A DNA stretch of 64,000 bases. Origin: Hoeflea sp. 108 (GTDB lineage: Bacteria > Pseudomonadota > Alphaproteobacteria > Rhizobiales > Rhizobiaceae). Made by a program: the position numbers and the translations under genes. Of this stretch, positions 18,354-27,267 are shown piece by piece. The stretch covers positions 2,668,839-2,732,838 of the forward strand of contig NZ_KB890024.1 of NCBI RefSeq assembly GCF_000372965.1, in the 5' to 3' direction. Positions within the stretch are counted from its first letter, which is position 1, and every line of letters begins with the position of its first letter. Below the pieces are notes generated by a model. It was not told where the DNA came from. It did not search any database and was given only the letters and a program-made list of their open reading frames with translations.

Positions 18354-20186
18354 TCAGACCAGCCCCTTGGTGAGTTCCAGTGCCTGCCGCTCGAACAGGC
18401 GGCGGTAGATGCCGCCGTCGCGCCGAACCAGTGTCTCGTGCCGGCCCTCCTCGACGATCTCACCACGATCGAAGACGAGTAGCCGGTCGAGCGCCCGGAC
18501 GGTGGACAGCCGGTGCGCGATGATCAGCGTCGTGCGCCCGACCATCAGGCGTTCCATCGCCTGCTGGATCAGCACCTCCGATTCCGAATCGAGGCTCGAA
18601 GTCGCCTCGTCGAGAATCAGGATCGGTGCATCGGCCAGGAAGGCGCGGGCAATCGCCACGCGCTGGCGTTCGCCGCCCGACAGCTTGACGCCACGCTCGC
18701 CGACCAGCGTGCCATAGCCCTTGGGCAGCCGCTGGATGAAGTCGTGCGCGCTGGCGAGTTTCGCAGCGTGCTCGATCTCGGCCTGTGTCGCACCCGGCCT
18801 GGCATAGGCGATGTTCTCGGCCAGCGAGCGGTGGAACAGGATCGGCTCCTGCTGCACGATCGCGATTTGCGAACGCAGCGAGGACTGCGTCGCCTTGGCG
18901 ATGTCCTGCCCGTCGATCACGATCCGGCCGTCGCCGACGTCGTAGAGCCGCTGGATCAGCTTGACGAAGGTCGTCTTGCCCGAGCCGGAGTGGCCGACAA
19001 GGCCGACACGTTCGCCCGGCTTGATCGACACCGAGAAGTCCCGGTAGAGCGGGTTCGCATGCGTTCCGTAGTGGAACGTCACATGCTTGAACTCGATGCC
19101 GCCATCCCGGATCTGGATCGGCTTGGCGCCGGGGCGATCGGCAACACCGAGCGGTTGGCCCTGGATGTCGACCAGTTCCTCCATGTCGTTGACCGAACGC
19201 TGCAGGTTGCGGATGTGCATGCCGACATCGCGCAGGTAGCCCTGCAGCAGGAAGAACGAGGTCAGCACGAAGGCGATGTCGCCCGCGCTCGCCTGCCCGC
19301 CAGCCCACAGCATCAGCGCAAAGCCGATGATCGCGGCACGCAGCAGGACAAGCGTGATGTTCTGCGACGTGCCGTTGATCGTGCCGCGCATCCAGGTGCG
19401 CCCCGTGCGGTGACGCCACTTGCCGATCACCTTGGCGAGCCGGTTTTCCTCGCGCTCCTCCGCGCCGAACGCCTTGACCACGGAGTTGCAGCTGACGGCA
19501 TCGGCCAGCGAACCGCCGAGCCGCGTGTCCCAGCTGTTGGCAAGGCTTGCCGCCGGCGCAACAAAGCCAAGCGACATCAGCACCGTCTGCGCGATGAAGA
19601 CGAGCGAACCCGCAGCAATGATCAGGCCCATCATCGGCCAGTGCCAGCCGAGCAGGATGGTCGAGCCGAGCAGCATCACGAAGGACGGCAGCAGCGCCAC
19701 CAGCAGCGTGTCGTTGAGCAGGTCGAGCGCCCACATGCCGCGCGTCACCTTGCGCACGGTCGAGCCGGCGAAGCTGTTGGCGTGCCAGTCGGTCGAGAAG
19801 CGCTGGACGCGATGAAACGCATCCTGGGCGATGTCGGACATCATTTTGAGCGTCAGCTCGATGATGCCGGCAAAGGCAAAGTGACGGAACACGAGCGAGC
19901 CTGTCGCCAGCGCGAGCAGCGTGAAGAATGCCGTCAACGCCGCATTCCATGCCACCTCGTCGGTGGCAGCACCGCTGGCCACGGCGTCGATCAGCCGGCC
20001 CGAATAGAGCGGCGTCAGGACGTCGGCCATGGTCGAGATGAGCACGGCCGCCGAAATCAGCAAGAGACGCACCGGCTGGCGCTGCCAGTGCCTGAAAGTG
20101 AATCCGAGAACGCTGCGGAACGCTCCGCCGCGCAGGTCGATACGAATACGAGCCATGATGCATGAGACGTCGAAAGCCGACGCCAT
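18354..20186 (-). CDS. ABC transporter, fused permease and ATP-binding protein
   Basis: The 610-residue half-transporter has an N-terminal type I exporter membrane domain (about residues 30-330, six hydrophobic segments). A C-terminal ATPase follows (about 365-600) with Walker A GHSGSGKT, signature LSGGERQR and Walker B ILILDEATSSLD. It probably works as a homodimer in the inner membrane, as in the MsbA-like exporter family. The exported substrate is unknown. The start is uncertain: ATG at 20186 or at 20156, neither with a strong ribosome binding site. Confidence 0.9.
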   Translation of the reverse strand: MASAFDVSCIMARIRIDLRGGAFRSVLGFTFRHWQRQPVRLLLISAAVLISTMADVLTPLYSGRLIDAVASGAATDEVAWNAALTAFFTLLALATGSLVFRHFAFAGIIELTLKMMSDIAQDAFHRVQRFSTDWHANSFAGSTVRKVTRGMWALDLLNDTLLVALLPSFVMLLGSTILLGWHWPMMGLIIAAGSLVFIAQTVLMSLGFVAPAASLANSWDTRLGGSLADAVSCNSVVKAFGAEEREENRLAKVIGKWRHRTGRTWMRGTINGTSQNITLVLLRAAIIGFALMLWAGGQASAGDIAFVLTSFFLLQGYLRDVGMHIRNLQRSVNDMEELVDIQGQPLGVADRPGAKPIQIRDGGIEFKHVTFHYGTHANPLYRDFSVSIKPGERVGLVGHSGSGKTTFVKLIQRLYDVGDGRIVIDGQDIAKATQSSLRSQIAIVQQEPILFHRSLAENIAYARPGATQAEIEHAAKLASAHDFIQRLPKGYGTLVGERGVKLSGGERQRVAIARAFLADAPILILDEATSSLDSESEVLIQQAMERLMVGRTTLIIAHRLSTVRALDRLLVFDRGEIVEEGRHETLVRRDGGIYRRLFERQALELTKGLV

Positions 20187-20467
20187 CCCTGGGAAAATAT
20201 GTTCAAAGGCGCGACGAATAATTCTTGCGAAATCAGGAAGTCGCGGTGCGGCGGCGTCAGGAAAAACAAGCGCCGGAGGCGGTTCGCGAGGTCAACGACC
20301 TCGGCGTGAACCTCGGGAGGACATGTCATACTCTGGCATTCAGACCTCCCTGCTAGTGGCCGCGAAGAGTTTGCTTATAACCGAGCATTTTTGCTTAGCC
20401 AAGCCCCGCTCTGGACCGAAACCTGTTGTGCCAGTTCAGCCGTCTGTCGGGGTGGCACTTGCGCAAC
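20187..20467. other. Divergent intergenic region between the ABC exporter and ArsR operon
   Basis: No gene is recognised. The right half holds AT-rich pieces with GCTTAT and GCTTAG at about 20370-20400, which resemble half-sites of the inverted repeat at 20468-20487 and may be part of the promoter-operator region. Confidence 0.4.
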
Positions 20468-20487
20468 AGATAAGTCTATGCTTATCT
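20468..20487. promoter_or_regulatory. Inverted repeat, likely ArsR-family operator
   Basis: AGATAAG (20468-20474) and CTTATCT (20481-20487) form a perfect 7-bp inverted repeat with a 6-bp spacer, ending seven bases before the start codon of the ArsR-type regulator. The dyad and its position fit autoregulation by the adjacent gene product. Confidence 0.7.
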
Positions 20488-20494
20488 AAATCGC

Positions 20495-20809
20495 ATGAAC
20501 GAATCCGACGTCTTCCGTGCCCTCTCCGATCCGACGCGCCGTGCGGTGCTCGATCGCCTTCTCGCGGGCGAGAAAAACGCGACCGAACTGCGCGAAGGGC
20601 TCGAAATCTCGCAGCCTGCCGTGTCGCAGCACATAGCGGTGCTGCGCGGCGCCGGGCTGATCAATGAAGAACGGGCCGGCCGTCACACCAACTACAGCGT
20701 CAACCCGGATGGGCTGAAACCGCTGTTCGACTGGCTGACCCGCTACCGCGCGTTCTGGCCGGATCGCGTCGAACGGCTGAAGACCCTGCTCAAGGAGATG
20801 GACCAATGA
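20495..20809 (+). CDS. ArsR/SmtB-family winged-helix regulator
   Basis: The 104-residue protein has the ArsR winged-helix fold: ALSDPTRRAVLDRL, then a recognition helix in ISQPAVSQHIAVL, then the wing GLINEERAGRHTNY. No metal-binding Cys cluster is present. It belongs to the metal-independent subgroup usually paired with an AHSA1/SRPBCC protein. The next gene starts with a 4-base ATGA overlap and is exactly such a partner. It probably represses its own operon through the dyad just upstream of its start. Confidence 0.9.
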   Translation: MNESDVFRALSDPTRRAVLDRLLAGEKNATELREGLEISQPAVSQHIAVLRGAGLINEERAGRHTNYSVNPDGLKPLFDWLTRYRAFWPDRVERLKTLLKEMDQ

Positions 20810-21186
20810 CGGACTTTCTCGAGGCTGAAGACCGGAGCGATGCGATCGTCGTCGAATGCGAGCTGGAGGCCGAGCCGGAAAAGGTCTGGCGCGCGCTGAC
20901 GGTGCCGGAACTGGTGTCGGCCTGGCTCGACGTGCCCGTTGCGGACAAAGTGACTGCGGATACGACTGGCCCTGCCTACCGGATCATCGAGGCGCTGCCC
21001 TTCTCGCGGGTTCGCTACGCCTGGAACGACGCCAGTGCGAGCGAGCCCGAAACCTTCGTGACCTTCGACCTAGAGGCCCAGCCGGGCGGCGGCACATGGT
21101 TCCGGCTGACCCACAGCGCCGAGCCGATGAGAACCATTGCCGCGCCGGCGAATTCGAACAGCCCGCCGCTGATGCGCGCCGCTTAA
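20806..21186 (+). CDS. SRPBCC/AHSA1 domain protein
   Basis: The 126-residue protein is a START-like (AHSA1, Bet v1 fold) protein, with an N-terminal ECELEAEPEKVWRALTVPEL motif and a PETFVTFDLE strand. Such proteins bind small hydrophobic ligands, and the ArsR-AHSA1 pairing is common in Rhizobiales. The start codon overlaps the stop codon of the regulator (ATGA), so the two are cotranscribed. The ligand is unknown. It is slightly short for the family and ends in a low-complexity tail. Confidence 0.85.
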   Translation: MTDFLEAEDRSDAIVVECELEAEPEKVWRALTVPELVSAWLDVPVADKVTADTTGPAYRIIEALPFSRVRYAWNDASASEPETFVTFDLEAQPGGGTWFRLTHSAEPMRTIAAPANSNSPPLMRAA

Positions 21187-21221
21187 GCTCAAGCAACTCA
21201 ATCGCTGAAAGGAACTCGCGC

Positions 21222-21842
21222 ATGCGCGACACGATGCAGCTCGTCCCTATGGTCGTGGAACAATCGCCGCGTGGCGAACGCTCCTTCGATATCTTTTCCC
21301 GGCTCCTGCGCGAGCGGATCGTCTTCCTCAACGGCGAGGTCGACGACAACTCGGCCTCGCTCATCTGCGCGCAACTGCTATTCCTAGAGTCGGAAAATCC
21401 GACCCGCGAAATCTCGTTCTACATCAATTCGCCCGGCGGCGTGGTGAGCAGCGGCTTTGCGATATACGACACGATGCAGTTCATCCGCTGCCCTGTGTCG
21501 ACGCTGTGCATGGGCACAGCGGGGTCGATGGGCTCGTTCCTGCTGATGGCCGGTGCTCGCGGCCGGCGCATCGCCTTGCCCAATGCGAGCGTGATCCTGC
21601 ACCAGCCCTCCGGCGGCTTCCGCGGCCAGGCCTCCGACATCGAGCGCCATGCCGAGGATATTCTCAAGCTCAAGCGGCGCATGACGAGGCTCTATGCCGA
21701 GCATTGCGGGCGCACCGAGGAGGAAGTGGCGCGCGTGCTCGACCGCGATTTCTTCTTCACCGCCGAAGAAGCCAGGGACTGGGGCATCGTCGACCACGTC
21801 TATGATCGCCGCGAAACCGTCGAAGGCTTTTCCGCGAAATAG
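21222..21842 (+). CDS. ClpP-family serine protease (accessory paralogue)
   Basis: The 206-residue protein has the ClpP catalytic triad: Ser102 in AGSMGS, His127 in ILHQPSGG and Asp176 in DRDFFFTAEEA. The YINSPGG oxyanion-hole region is also present. It is a peptidase subunit that would need a Clp ATPase partner such as ClpA or ClpX. The gene lies 35 bases after the AHSA1 gene and has no trigger-factor or clpX neighbour, which suggests a second ClpP rather than the housekeeping one. Rhizobia often carry several clpP copies. The ATG follows GAAAGGA at normal spacing. Confidence 0.9.
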   Translation: MRDTMQLVPMVVEQSPRGERSFDIFSRLLRERIVFLNGEVDDNSASLICAQLLFLESENPTREISFYINSPGGVVSSGFAIYDTMQFIRCPVSTLCMGTAGSMGSFLLMAGARGRRIALPNASVILHQPSGGFRGQASDIERHAEDILKLKRRMTRLYAEHCGRTEEEVARVLDRDFFFTAEEARDWGIVDHVYDRRETVEGFSAK

Positions 21843-21845
21843 CGG

Positions 21846-23087
21846 CTACACGCCAACCGCAACAGGGATTGCCTGCTCCTGGCTTCGCGCGCGGATCCGC
21901 CGCGAAGCCAGGAGCAGGACGAACGAGATGGCGAAGCAGTAGATCGCCATCGCCACGATCTGGGCCGGGTAGCTGACGCCGCCATCGATCAGGAACCCGG
22001 TCAAGCCGGGCCCGATTGCCGACGCGAACACGCCGGCGGAAACGATAAGGGCCCTGATCGAGCCCAGGTGCTTCAGGCCATAGACTTCGGGCCAGACGGC
22101 GCCGAACAGCGTCGTCGACAGACCGTTGGAAATGCCGAGCAGCGCCATGAAGCCGAACGCGCCCCATTGCGCATCGACGAGGCCCAGCAACAGACAGGCG
22201 AGCCCCAGAGGCAGCAACACGAAAGGCAGCAGCGCCACCCCGGAAAAGCGGTCGAGGAGCAGGCCGACAACCAGCGTGAAGACGGCATTGACCACCGCCG
22301 CCACCAGAAAGGACGAGGCGAACACCTCCAGCGACCAGCCGCGCAATTCCACCAGATAGACCTGGTGGAAGAACAGGGTCGTCACGATCAGCCCCGGCGC
22401 CATGACGCCGAGAAGCAGCAGATAGAACACAGGATCGCGGACCACCTCAACCCGCGTCCAGTCGCGCGCATCTATCCGTGGCACCTCTGGATCGGACGAG
22501 CGCGGTTTTCTGTCCTCAGCAACCAGCAACGCGATTGCCGGCACGGCGATCAACGCCAGCGCTGCGGTCGCCAGCAGCCAGCCGTTGCGCCAGCCAACCG
22601 AGGCGGCGATCAGCACGAAGCCCATCGGAATGACGGCGTCACCTGCATTGTGGCCGAGAATAACAGCTGAAAGCGCCCGCCCCCTTTGAGCGGAAAACCA
22701 GCGCGCCGTCGCCGTGTAGGCGGCATGCACCATCATGCCCTGGCCAAACAGGCGCAGCAGATAGATTGTCACAAACAGCAGGACGAGGTGCCGTGACAGC
22801 GCCATCGAGGCGCTCGCAAGCGCCAGCATCGGCACGACGAACAGCACCACTTTCCGCACACTGTAGCGGTCGACGATCTGGCCAAGCCGCGGCAGACTCA
22901 AGGCGCTGGCCAATGTGGCAAACATGTAGAGCGTGCCAAATTCGCCATGCGACAGGCCATAGTCGCGGCGGATATCGCCGGCCGACAGCGCGATGAACGA
23001 CGTCATGCCGAAGGTCGAGAAGAAGGTGAGCAGAAAACCGCCTGTAAGCCAGCGGCTGTTGTCGCGAAGGAAGGAAAGATAGCCCAC
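21846..23087 (-). CDS. MFS transporter
   Basis: The 413-residue protein has about twelve membrane segments in two halves and the MFS loop motif DRYSVRK between helices 2 and 3. It resembles the OFA-like/monocarboxylate-type MFS group, but the substrate is unknown. The start codon is GTG at 23087, since the next in-frame ATG lies inside the first helix. It begins seven bases after the stop codon of the GNAT gene, so the two are probably one operon. The last codons contain a large perfect inverted repeat (21872-21918). Confidence 0.85.
   Translation of the reverse strand: MGYLSFLRDNSRWLTGGFLLTFFSTFGMTSFIALSAGDIRRDYGLSHGEFGTLYMFATLASALSLPRLGQIVDRYSVRKVVLFVVPMLALASASMALSRHLVLLFVTIYLLRLFGQGMMVHAAYTATARWFSAQRGRALSAVILGHNAGDAVIPMGFVLIAASVGWRNGWLLATAALALIAVPAIALLVAEDRKPRSSDPEVPRIDARDWTRVEVVRDPVFYLLLLGVMAPGLIVTTLFFHQVYLVELRGWSLEVFASSFLVAAVVNAVFTLVVGLLLDRFSGVALLPFVLLPLGLACLLLGLVDAQWGAFGFMALLGISNGLSTTLFGAVWPEVYGLKHLGSIRALIVSAGVFASAIGPGLTGFLIDGGVSYPAQIVAMAIYCFAISFVLLLASRRIRARSQEQAIPVAVGV
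21872..21918. repeat. 18-bp perfect inverted repeat with palindromic loop
   Basis: CCTGCTCCTGGCTTCGCG (21872-21889) is the exact reverse complement of 21901-21918. The 11-base loop contains the palindrome GCGGATCCGC. The structure lies in the 3' end of the MFS gene, just past the end of the convergent clpP gene. There is no T-run, so it is not a standard terminator, though it could block or stabilise convergent transcripts. Confidence 0.85.
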
Positions 23088-23094
23088 GCCGCGG

Positions 23095-23514
23095 CTATGC
23101 TTGCGCGGCCGGCTGCCGCGCGAAGCGCATGTACATGCCGTCAGCCGAGGTCACGAAGCCGAACTTTTCGTAGAGGCTGTGCGCGTCGCTGGTGCGCAAG
23201 CTCCAGCCGGTCACGCTTTGCAGCTCCGGATGGTCGAGCAACGCCTGTATGAGCGTCTTGCCGATGCCCAGCCCGCGATGTTCGGCCCAGACGATGACGT
23301 CGCAGACATAGGCAAAGCAGGCATAGTCGGTGACAACGCGCGCGAAACCCACCTGCTTTCCGTCGAGATAGGCGCCGACACAGAGCGAGTTATCAAGCGC
23401 GCGGCGATTGAGATCGTCATTGCGCGCGCGCCCCCAGTAGCTCTGCCTGATCTCGTCGGAGGTCCTGTCGAAGTCGATCCGTGAAAGGTCGAAGCTGATC
23501 TCGATCACAGCCAT
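23095..23514 (-). CDS. GNAT family N-acetyltransferase
   Basis: The 139-residue protein has the GNAT core: strand VGFARVVTDYACFAYVCDVIV, the acetyl-CoA loop HRGLGIGKTLIQAL and a late SLYEKFGF motif. The short form and wording match the COG0454-type family with unknown substrate. The MFS gene follows after seven bases, so it may be cotranscribed. The acceptor cannot be inferred. Confidence 0.88.
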   Translation of the reverse strand: MAVIEISFDLSRIDFDRTSDEIRQSYWGRARNDDLNRRALDNSLCVGAYLDGKQVGFARVVTDYACFAYVCDVIVWAEHRGLGIGKTLIQALLDHPELQSVTGWSLRTSDAHSLYEKFGFVTSADGMYMRFARQPAAQA

Positions 23515-23558
23515 GGCCGTCCTCTAGTGAATGCCTGATCTCGTATCGTTTCAGCTGG

Positions 23559-25238
23559 TTAGCCGCGATCCCTGAATCTGTTCGTGATCGGATAGCGCCG
23601 ATCGCGGCCAAAATTTTTCTTGGTGATCTTCACCCCAGGCGCCGCCTGCCGACGCTTGTATTCGGCAATGTAGAGCAGGTGCTCGATGCGGTGCACGGTG
23701 TCGCGGTCGTGGCCGCGTGCAAAGATTTCGTCGACGCCCATCTCGTTCTCGACCAGGCACTCAAGGATGTCGTCCAGCACCGGATAAGGCGGCAGCGAAT
23801 CCTGGTCGGTCTGGTTTTCCCGCAGTTCCGCCGACGGCGCCTTGTCGATGATGTTTTTCGGAATGACCTCGCCCGAAGGCCCGAGCGCGCCTGGCGGCAC
23901 ATGCGTGTTGCGCCAGCGCGACAGCGCGTAGACCTGCATCTTGTAGAGGTCCTTGATCGGATTGAAGCCGCCATTCATGTCGCCGTAAAGCGTGGCGTAG
24001 CCGACTGACATCTCGCTCTTGTTGCCTGTCGTGACCACCATTGAACCGAACTTGTTGGACACCGCCATCAGGATCGTGCCGCGGGCGCGGCTCTGCAGGT
24101 TTTCTTCGGTGATACCTTCCTTGGTACCCTCGAACAGCTGGGTGAGCGCATGCGAAAAACCGTCGACGGGCTCGTGGATCGGCACGATGTCATAACGGCA
24201 GCCGAGAGCACGGGCACAATCCTCGGCGTCCTTGAGCGAGTCCTTCGACGTATAGCGATAGGGCATCATGATCGCCCTCAGACGCTCCTCGCCAAGCGCG
24301 TCGACGGCAAGCGCTGCGCAGATCGCCGAATCGATGCCGCCGGACAGGCCGAGCACGACGTTCTTGAAACCGTTCTTGTTGACGTAGTCACGCAGGCCCA
24401 GCATGCAGGCGCGATAGTCGGCCTCCTCGCGCTCGGGGATCTTCGACATCGGGCCTTCGACACAGGCCCAGCCCTCGCCATTTCGCTTCCACGTCGTGAT
24501 CGCCACCGTTTCCTCGAACTGGCTCATCTGGAAGGCCAGCGAATGATCGGTGTTGATGGCAAAGGATGCGCCGTCGAAAACGAGCTCGTCCTGGCCACCA
24601 AGCTGGTTGGCATAGAGCAGCGGCAGGCCGCTCTCGATCACCTGGCGGATCGCCACCTGATGGCGCACGTCCATCTTAGCGCGGTAGTAGGGCGAGCCGT
24701 TGGGCACCAGCAGGATTTCGGCGCCGCTCTCGGCCAGTGTCTCGCAGACGCCGAGCTCGCCCCAGATGTCCTCGCAGATCGGGATGCCCAGGCGCACGCC
24801 ACGGAAATTGACCGGACCGGGCATATCGGGACCGGCCTGGAAGACCCGCTTCTCGTCAAACTCGCCGTAGTTGGGCAGGTCGACCTTGAAGCGCTCGGCA
24901 ATGATCTTGCCCCCGTCGGCGATGATGACCGAGTTGTGCAGCCCGCTCTTGCGCCTGAGCGGCACGCCAATGATGACACCAGGCCCGCCGTCGCCGGTTT
25001 CCTTGGCGAACTCCTCGGCCGCGCGCTCGCAGGCGGTAACGAAGGCAGGCTTCAGCACCAGATCCTCCGGCGGATAGCCGGCGATGAACAGTTCGGTGAA
25101 CAGCACGAGGTCGGCACCCTGCCGCGCCGCATCCGCTCGCGCTTCGCGCGCCTTGGCGATGTTGCCGGCGACATCGCCGACCGTCGGGTTGAGCTGGGCA
25201 ACTGCAATGCGCAGGATATCGGGAGTTTTTTTCGTCAT
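23559..25238 (-). CDS. nadE: Glutamine-dependent NAD+ synthase
   Basis: The 559-residue protein has an N-terminal nitrilase-like glutaminase domain (about residues 5-260). Its Glu-Lys-Cys triad is visible as Glu in LFTELFIAGYPPEDL, Lys in FKVDLPNYGEFDE and Cys in PICEDIW. A C-terminal NAD synthetase domain (about 280-540) has the ATP pyrophosphatase loop SGGIDSA. It amidates nicotinic acid adenine dinucleotide with glutamine-derived ammonia, the last step of NAD+ synthesis. The length is usual for the proteobacterial two-domain enzyme. Confidence 0.96.
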   Translation of the reverse strand: MTKKTPDILRIAVAQLNPTVGDVAGNIAKAREARADAARQGADLVLFTELFIAGYPPEDLVLKPAFVTACERAAEEFAKETGDGGPGVIIGVPLRRKSGLHNSVIIADGGKIIAERFKVDLPNYGEFDEKRVFQAGPDMPGPVNFRGVRLGIPICEDIWGELGVCETLAESGAEILLVPNGSPYYRAKMDVRHQVAIRQVIESGLPLLYANQLGGQDELVFDGASFAINTDHSLAFQMSQFEETVAITTWKRNGEGWACVEGPMSKIPEREEADYRACMLGLRDYVNKNGFKNVVLGLSGGIDSAICAALAVDALGEERLRAIMMPYRYTSKDSLKDAEDCARALGCRYDIVPIHEPVDGFSHALTQLFEGTKEGITEENLQSRARGTILMAVSNKFGSMVVTTGNKSEMSVGYATLYGDMNGGFNPIKDLYKMQVYALSRWRNTHVPPGALGPSGEVIPKNIIDKAPSAELRENQTDQDSLPPYPVLDDILECLVENEMGVDEIFARGHDRDTVHRIEHLLYIAEYKRRQAAPGVKITKKNFGRDRRYPITNRFRDRG

Positions 25239-25291
25239 GTCAGCGGTTTAGCCTGCGTTGTGAAGTCGAGCAATGCAGTTCGATTGGGCCA

Positions 25292-26005
25292 TCATTCGTC
25301 CATATAAGCGCGCAATTCGTCGGCCGGACGATTGGTCCCGATCGACATCGACAGGATGCGCGAAATATGGGCCCGCGGCAGCTTGGTATCTTGCGCCCAC
25401 GCGTTGATCTGCGCCTGCACCTTGGCGAGATCCTTCTTCGACGATGCGGCATCGCCGATATCGAGCCCGGCATCGCGCAATGCCAAGATCATGTCCTGTG
25501 ACAGAATGAAAGTATCCCAGCCAAGCCAGCGGAGAAGATACTGGCCGGTATTGCCGCCGAGCCGGCTGCCATGCTTGCCGAGATAGGCCGTCAGCCCGAT
25601 CTGGTCGTCGGCCGGCCAGTCAGCCAGGAACCTGCCGAAGCCGTCATGTTCCTTCGACACGCGCTCGACGAAGGCAGCGTTTTCGTGAACCGACCTGATC
25701 TTCTGGGGATTGCGCACGATGCGCTTGTCGGAGGCAAGCTCGTGCCAGAAGTCGTCGGGCTGGAACAAAAGGCGCTTCGGCTCGAACCCCAGGAAGGCTT
25801 CCTCGAAGCCGGGCCATTTCTGCTCGATGACACGCCAGACGAAGCCGGCAGCGAAAACGCGCTCCGCCATAGTGGAAAGGATCCGGTCGTCGGAGATCTT
25901 GGCGAGCGCCACATTGTCGGGCACCGGCCCGAGCAGCGACTTGAGTACCGCCTCACCGCCTTTGCGCTCGGCGGCCCGAGCCCTGATCCTGGCAAAGTCC
26001 GGCAT
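25292..26005 (-). CDS. DNA-3-methyladenine glycosylase I-like protein
   Basis: The 237-residue protein resembles the Tag-type (COG2818) 3-methyladenine DNA glycosylases of the helix-hairpin-helix fold. It is longer than E. coli Tag and of the rhizobial subtype. The motifs AGFVWRVIEQKWPGFEEAF and NTGQYLLRWLGWDTFILS are where the base-binding pocket and late helix lie in the family. It probably starts base excision repair of alkylated bases. The ATG at 26005 is preferred to an upstream TTG. Confidence 0.75.
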   Translation of the reverse strand: MPDFARIRARAAERKGGEAVLKSLLGPVPDNVALAKISDDRILSTMAERVFAAGFVWRVIEQKWPGFEEAFLGFEPKRLLFQPDDFWHELASDKRIVRNPQKIRSVHENAAFVERVSKEHDGFGRFLADWPADDQIGLTAYLGKHGSRLGGNTGQYLLRWLGWDTFILSQDMILALRDAGLDIGDAASSKKDLAKVQAQINAWAQDTKLPRAHISRILSMSIGTNRPADELRAYMDE

Positions 26006-26125
26006 GACGTTTCCTTCATCCACATTGGGCAACAGCGCTTGCCAACCGCATTGTGGCGCCGCGTGCCATTATCTTCGTATAAGGATACGCGGCTGCCAAG
26101 CTGGCGCCTTCACTCGGAGACGACG

Positions 26126-26689
26126 ATGAACAAGACCGTGGCGGAGCTGGCAGGGCGCTGGCTGAGGCGGACGCCGGAGCATTTGAGCGAGCTTGAGCAC
26201 AAGGTTCTGCAGAGCGCAATCGAGCGCAAGCCGGTTTCTCGCGACGTCAACGAAAGCATTTCCCATTGCGAAAGCAGGGGTGACCGGCTGGCCGACGGCC
26301 TTGCGCGCGTTGGCGGCTCTTGGAGTTTCATCCTCGCCTTCCTTGCCTTCCTGGTGCTCTGGACGCTGCTCAATGCCTGGCTCTTGGGCCGCGACGCCTT
26401 CGACCCCTACCCGTTCATCTTCCTCAACCTGGTGCTGTCGATGCTGGCTGCCATCCAGGCCCCGATCATCATGATGTCGCAAAACCGCCAGGCCCAACGC
26501 GATCGCGTCGACGCTGCCCACGATTATGCGGTCAATCTCAAGGCCGAGATCGAGATCATGGCGCTGCACGAGAAGCTCGACGAGATTCGCTTCCAGGAAA
26601 TCATCCTGCTGCGCGAGCAGGTGAGCGACCTCACCGCCCAGATCAAGCGCATCGCCGACGCCTCCGCAGTCCAGTCGCCTGCTCGATGA
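26126..26689 (+). CDS. DUF1003 membrane protein
   Basis: The 187-residue protein has two central transmembrane helices (about residues 68-90 and 102-122) joined by a short loop, then a C-terminal helical region. The residues between and after the helices (DPYPFIFLNLVLSM, then QNRQAQRDR) are the DUF1003 signature. It is an inner-membrane protein of unknown function. It overlaps the downstream DedA gene by 4 bases (ATGA), so the two are translationally coupled. Confidence 0.88.
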   Translation: MNKTVAELAGRWLRRTPEHLSELEHKVLQSAIERKPVSRDVNESISHCESRGDRLADGLARVGGSWSFILAFLAFLVLWTLLNAWLLGRDAFDPYPFIFLNLVLSMLAAIQAPIIMMSQNRQAQRDRVDAAHDYAVNLKAEIEIMALHEKLDEIRFQEIILLREQVSDLTAQIKRIADASAVQSPAR

Positions 26690-27267
26690 TCGGAACGCTC
26701 CACCATCTCGTCGCCCATTACGGCCTGCTGGCTGTCTTCATAGGCTGCATGGCCGAGGGCGAAAGCTTCGCCATCCTGGGTGGCTTCTTCGCCCACCAGG
26801 GGTTCTTCGAGCCATGGAATGCATTCGCGGTGGCAGCCGTCGGTGCCTTCCTCGGCGACACGCTCTTTTTCGTGCTTGGCCGCCGCTTCTCCAACCACAA
26901 ATGGGTCAGGCTCTTACGCCGCAGGCCCGGCTTCAGCCATGCCTTCCGGACGTTACAGGCGCATCCCTACCTGTTCGTGCTCGGCAACCGCTATGTCTAC
27001 GGCATGCGGCTCGCCGGTGGCATCGCCGCCGGCTTGTCACGTATCCCGGTGCCGCTGTTCCTACTGTTGAATGGCCTGTCGGCGTTGGCCTGGGCCGGCA
27101 TCTTCGTCAGCCTGGGTTATGTCTTCGGCCTCGGCGCCGAGCACATCCTCGGCGACACGCTGAAGGCCCATCATCGCCTGTTCCTGGGGCTTGGCATCGG
27201 TGTCGCGGTTGCACTTGCAACATGGTTCCTGGCCCACCACATCGCCCGCAAGCAGCCCAAGGACTAG
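26686..27267 (+). CDS. DedA family membrane protein
   Basis: The 193-residue protein has the DedA/SNARE-associated (VTT) fold: a re-entrant loop around GDTLFFVLGRRF, the conserved Arg-Gly region GMRLAGGIAAGLSRIP, and several hydrophobic helices. DedA proteins are linked to undecaprenyl phosphate or phospholipid flipping and envelope homeostasis. It is coupled to the upstream DUF1003 gene. The 3' end overlaps the convergent hemerythrin gene by 4 bases. Confidence 0.88.
   Translation: MIGTLHHLVAHYGLLAVFIGCMAEGESFAILGGFFAHQGFFEPWNAFAVAAVGAFLGDTLFFVLGRRFSNHKWVRLLRRRPGFSHAFRTLQAHPYLFVLGNRYVYGMRLAGGIAAGLSRIPVPLFLLLNGLSALAWAGIFVSLGYVFGLGAEHILGDTLKAHHRLFLGLGIGVAVALATWFLAHHIARKQPKD

Noticed and set aside
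18513..20165. 550-codon plus-strand frame opposite the ABC exporter
   Set aside because: It is an Arg/Asp/His-rich antisense product. The exporter on the minus strand has all ATPase motifs.
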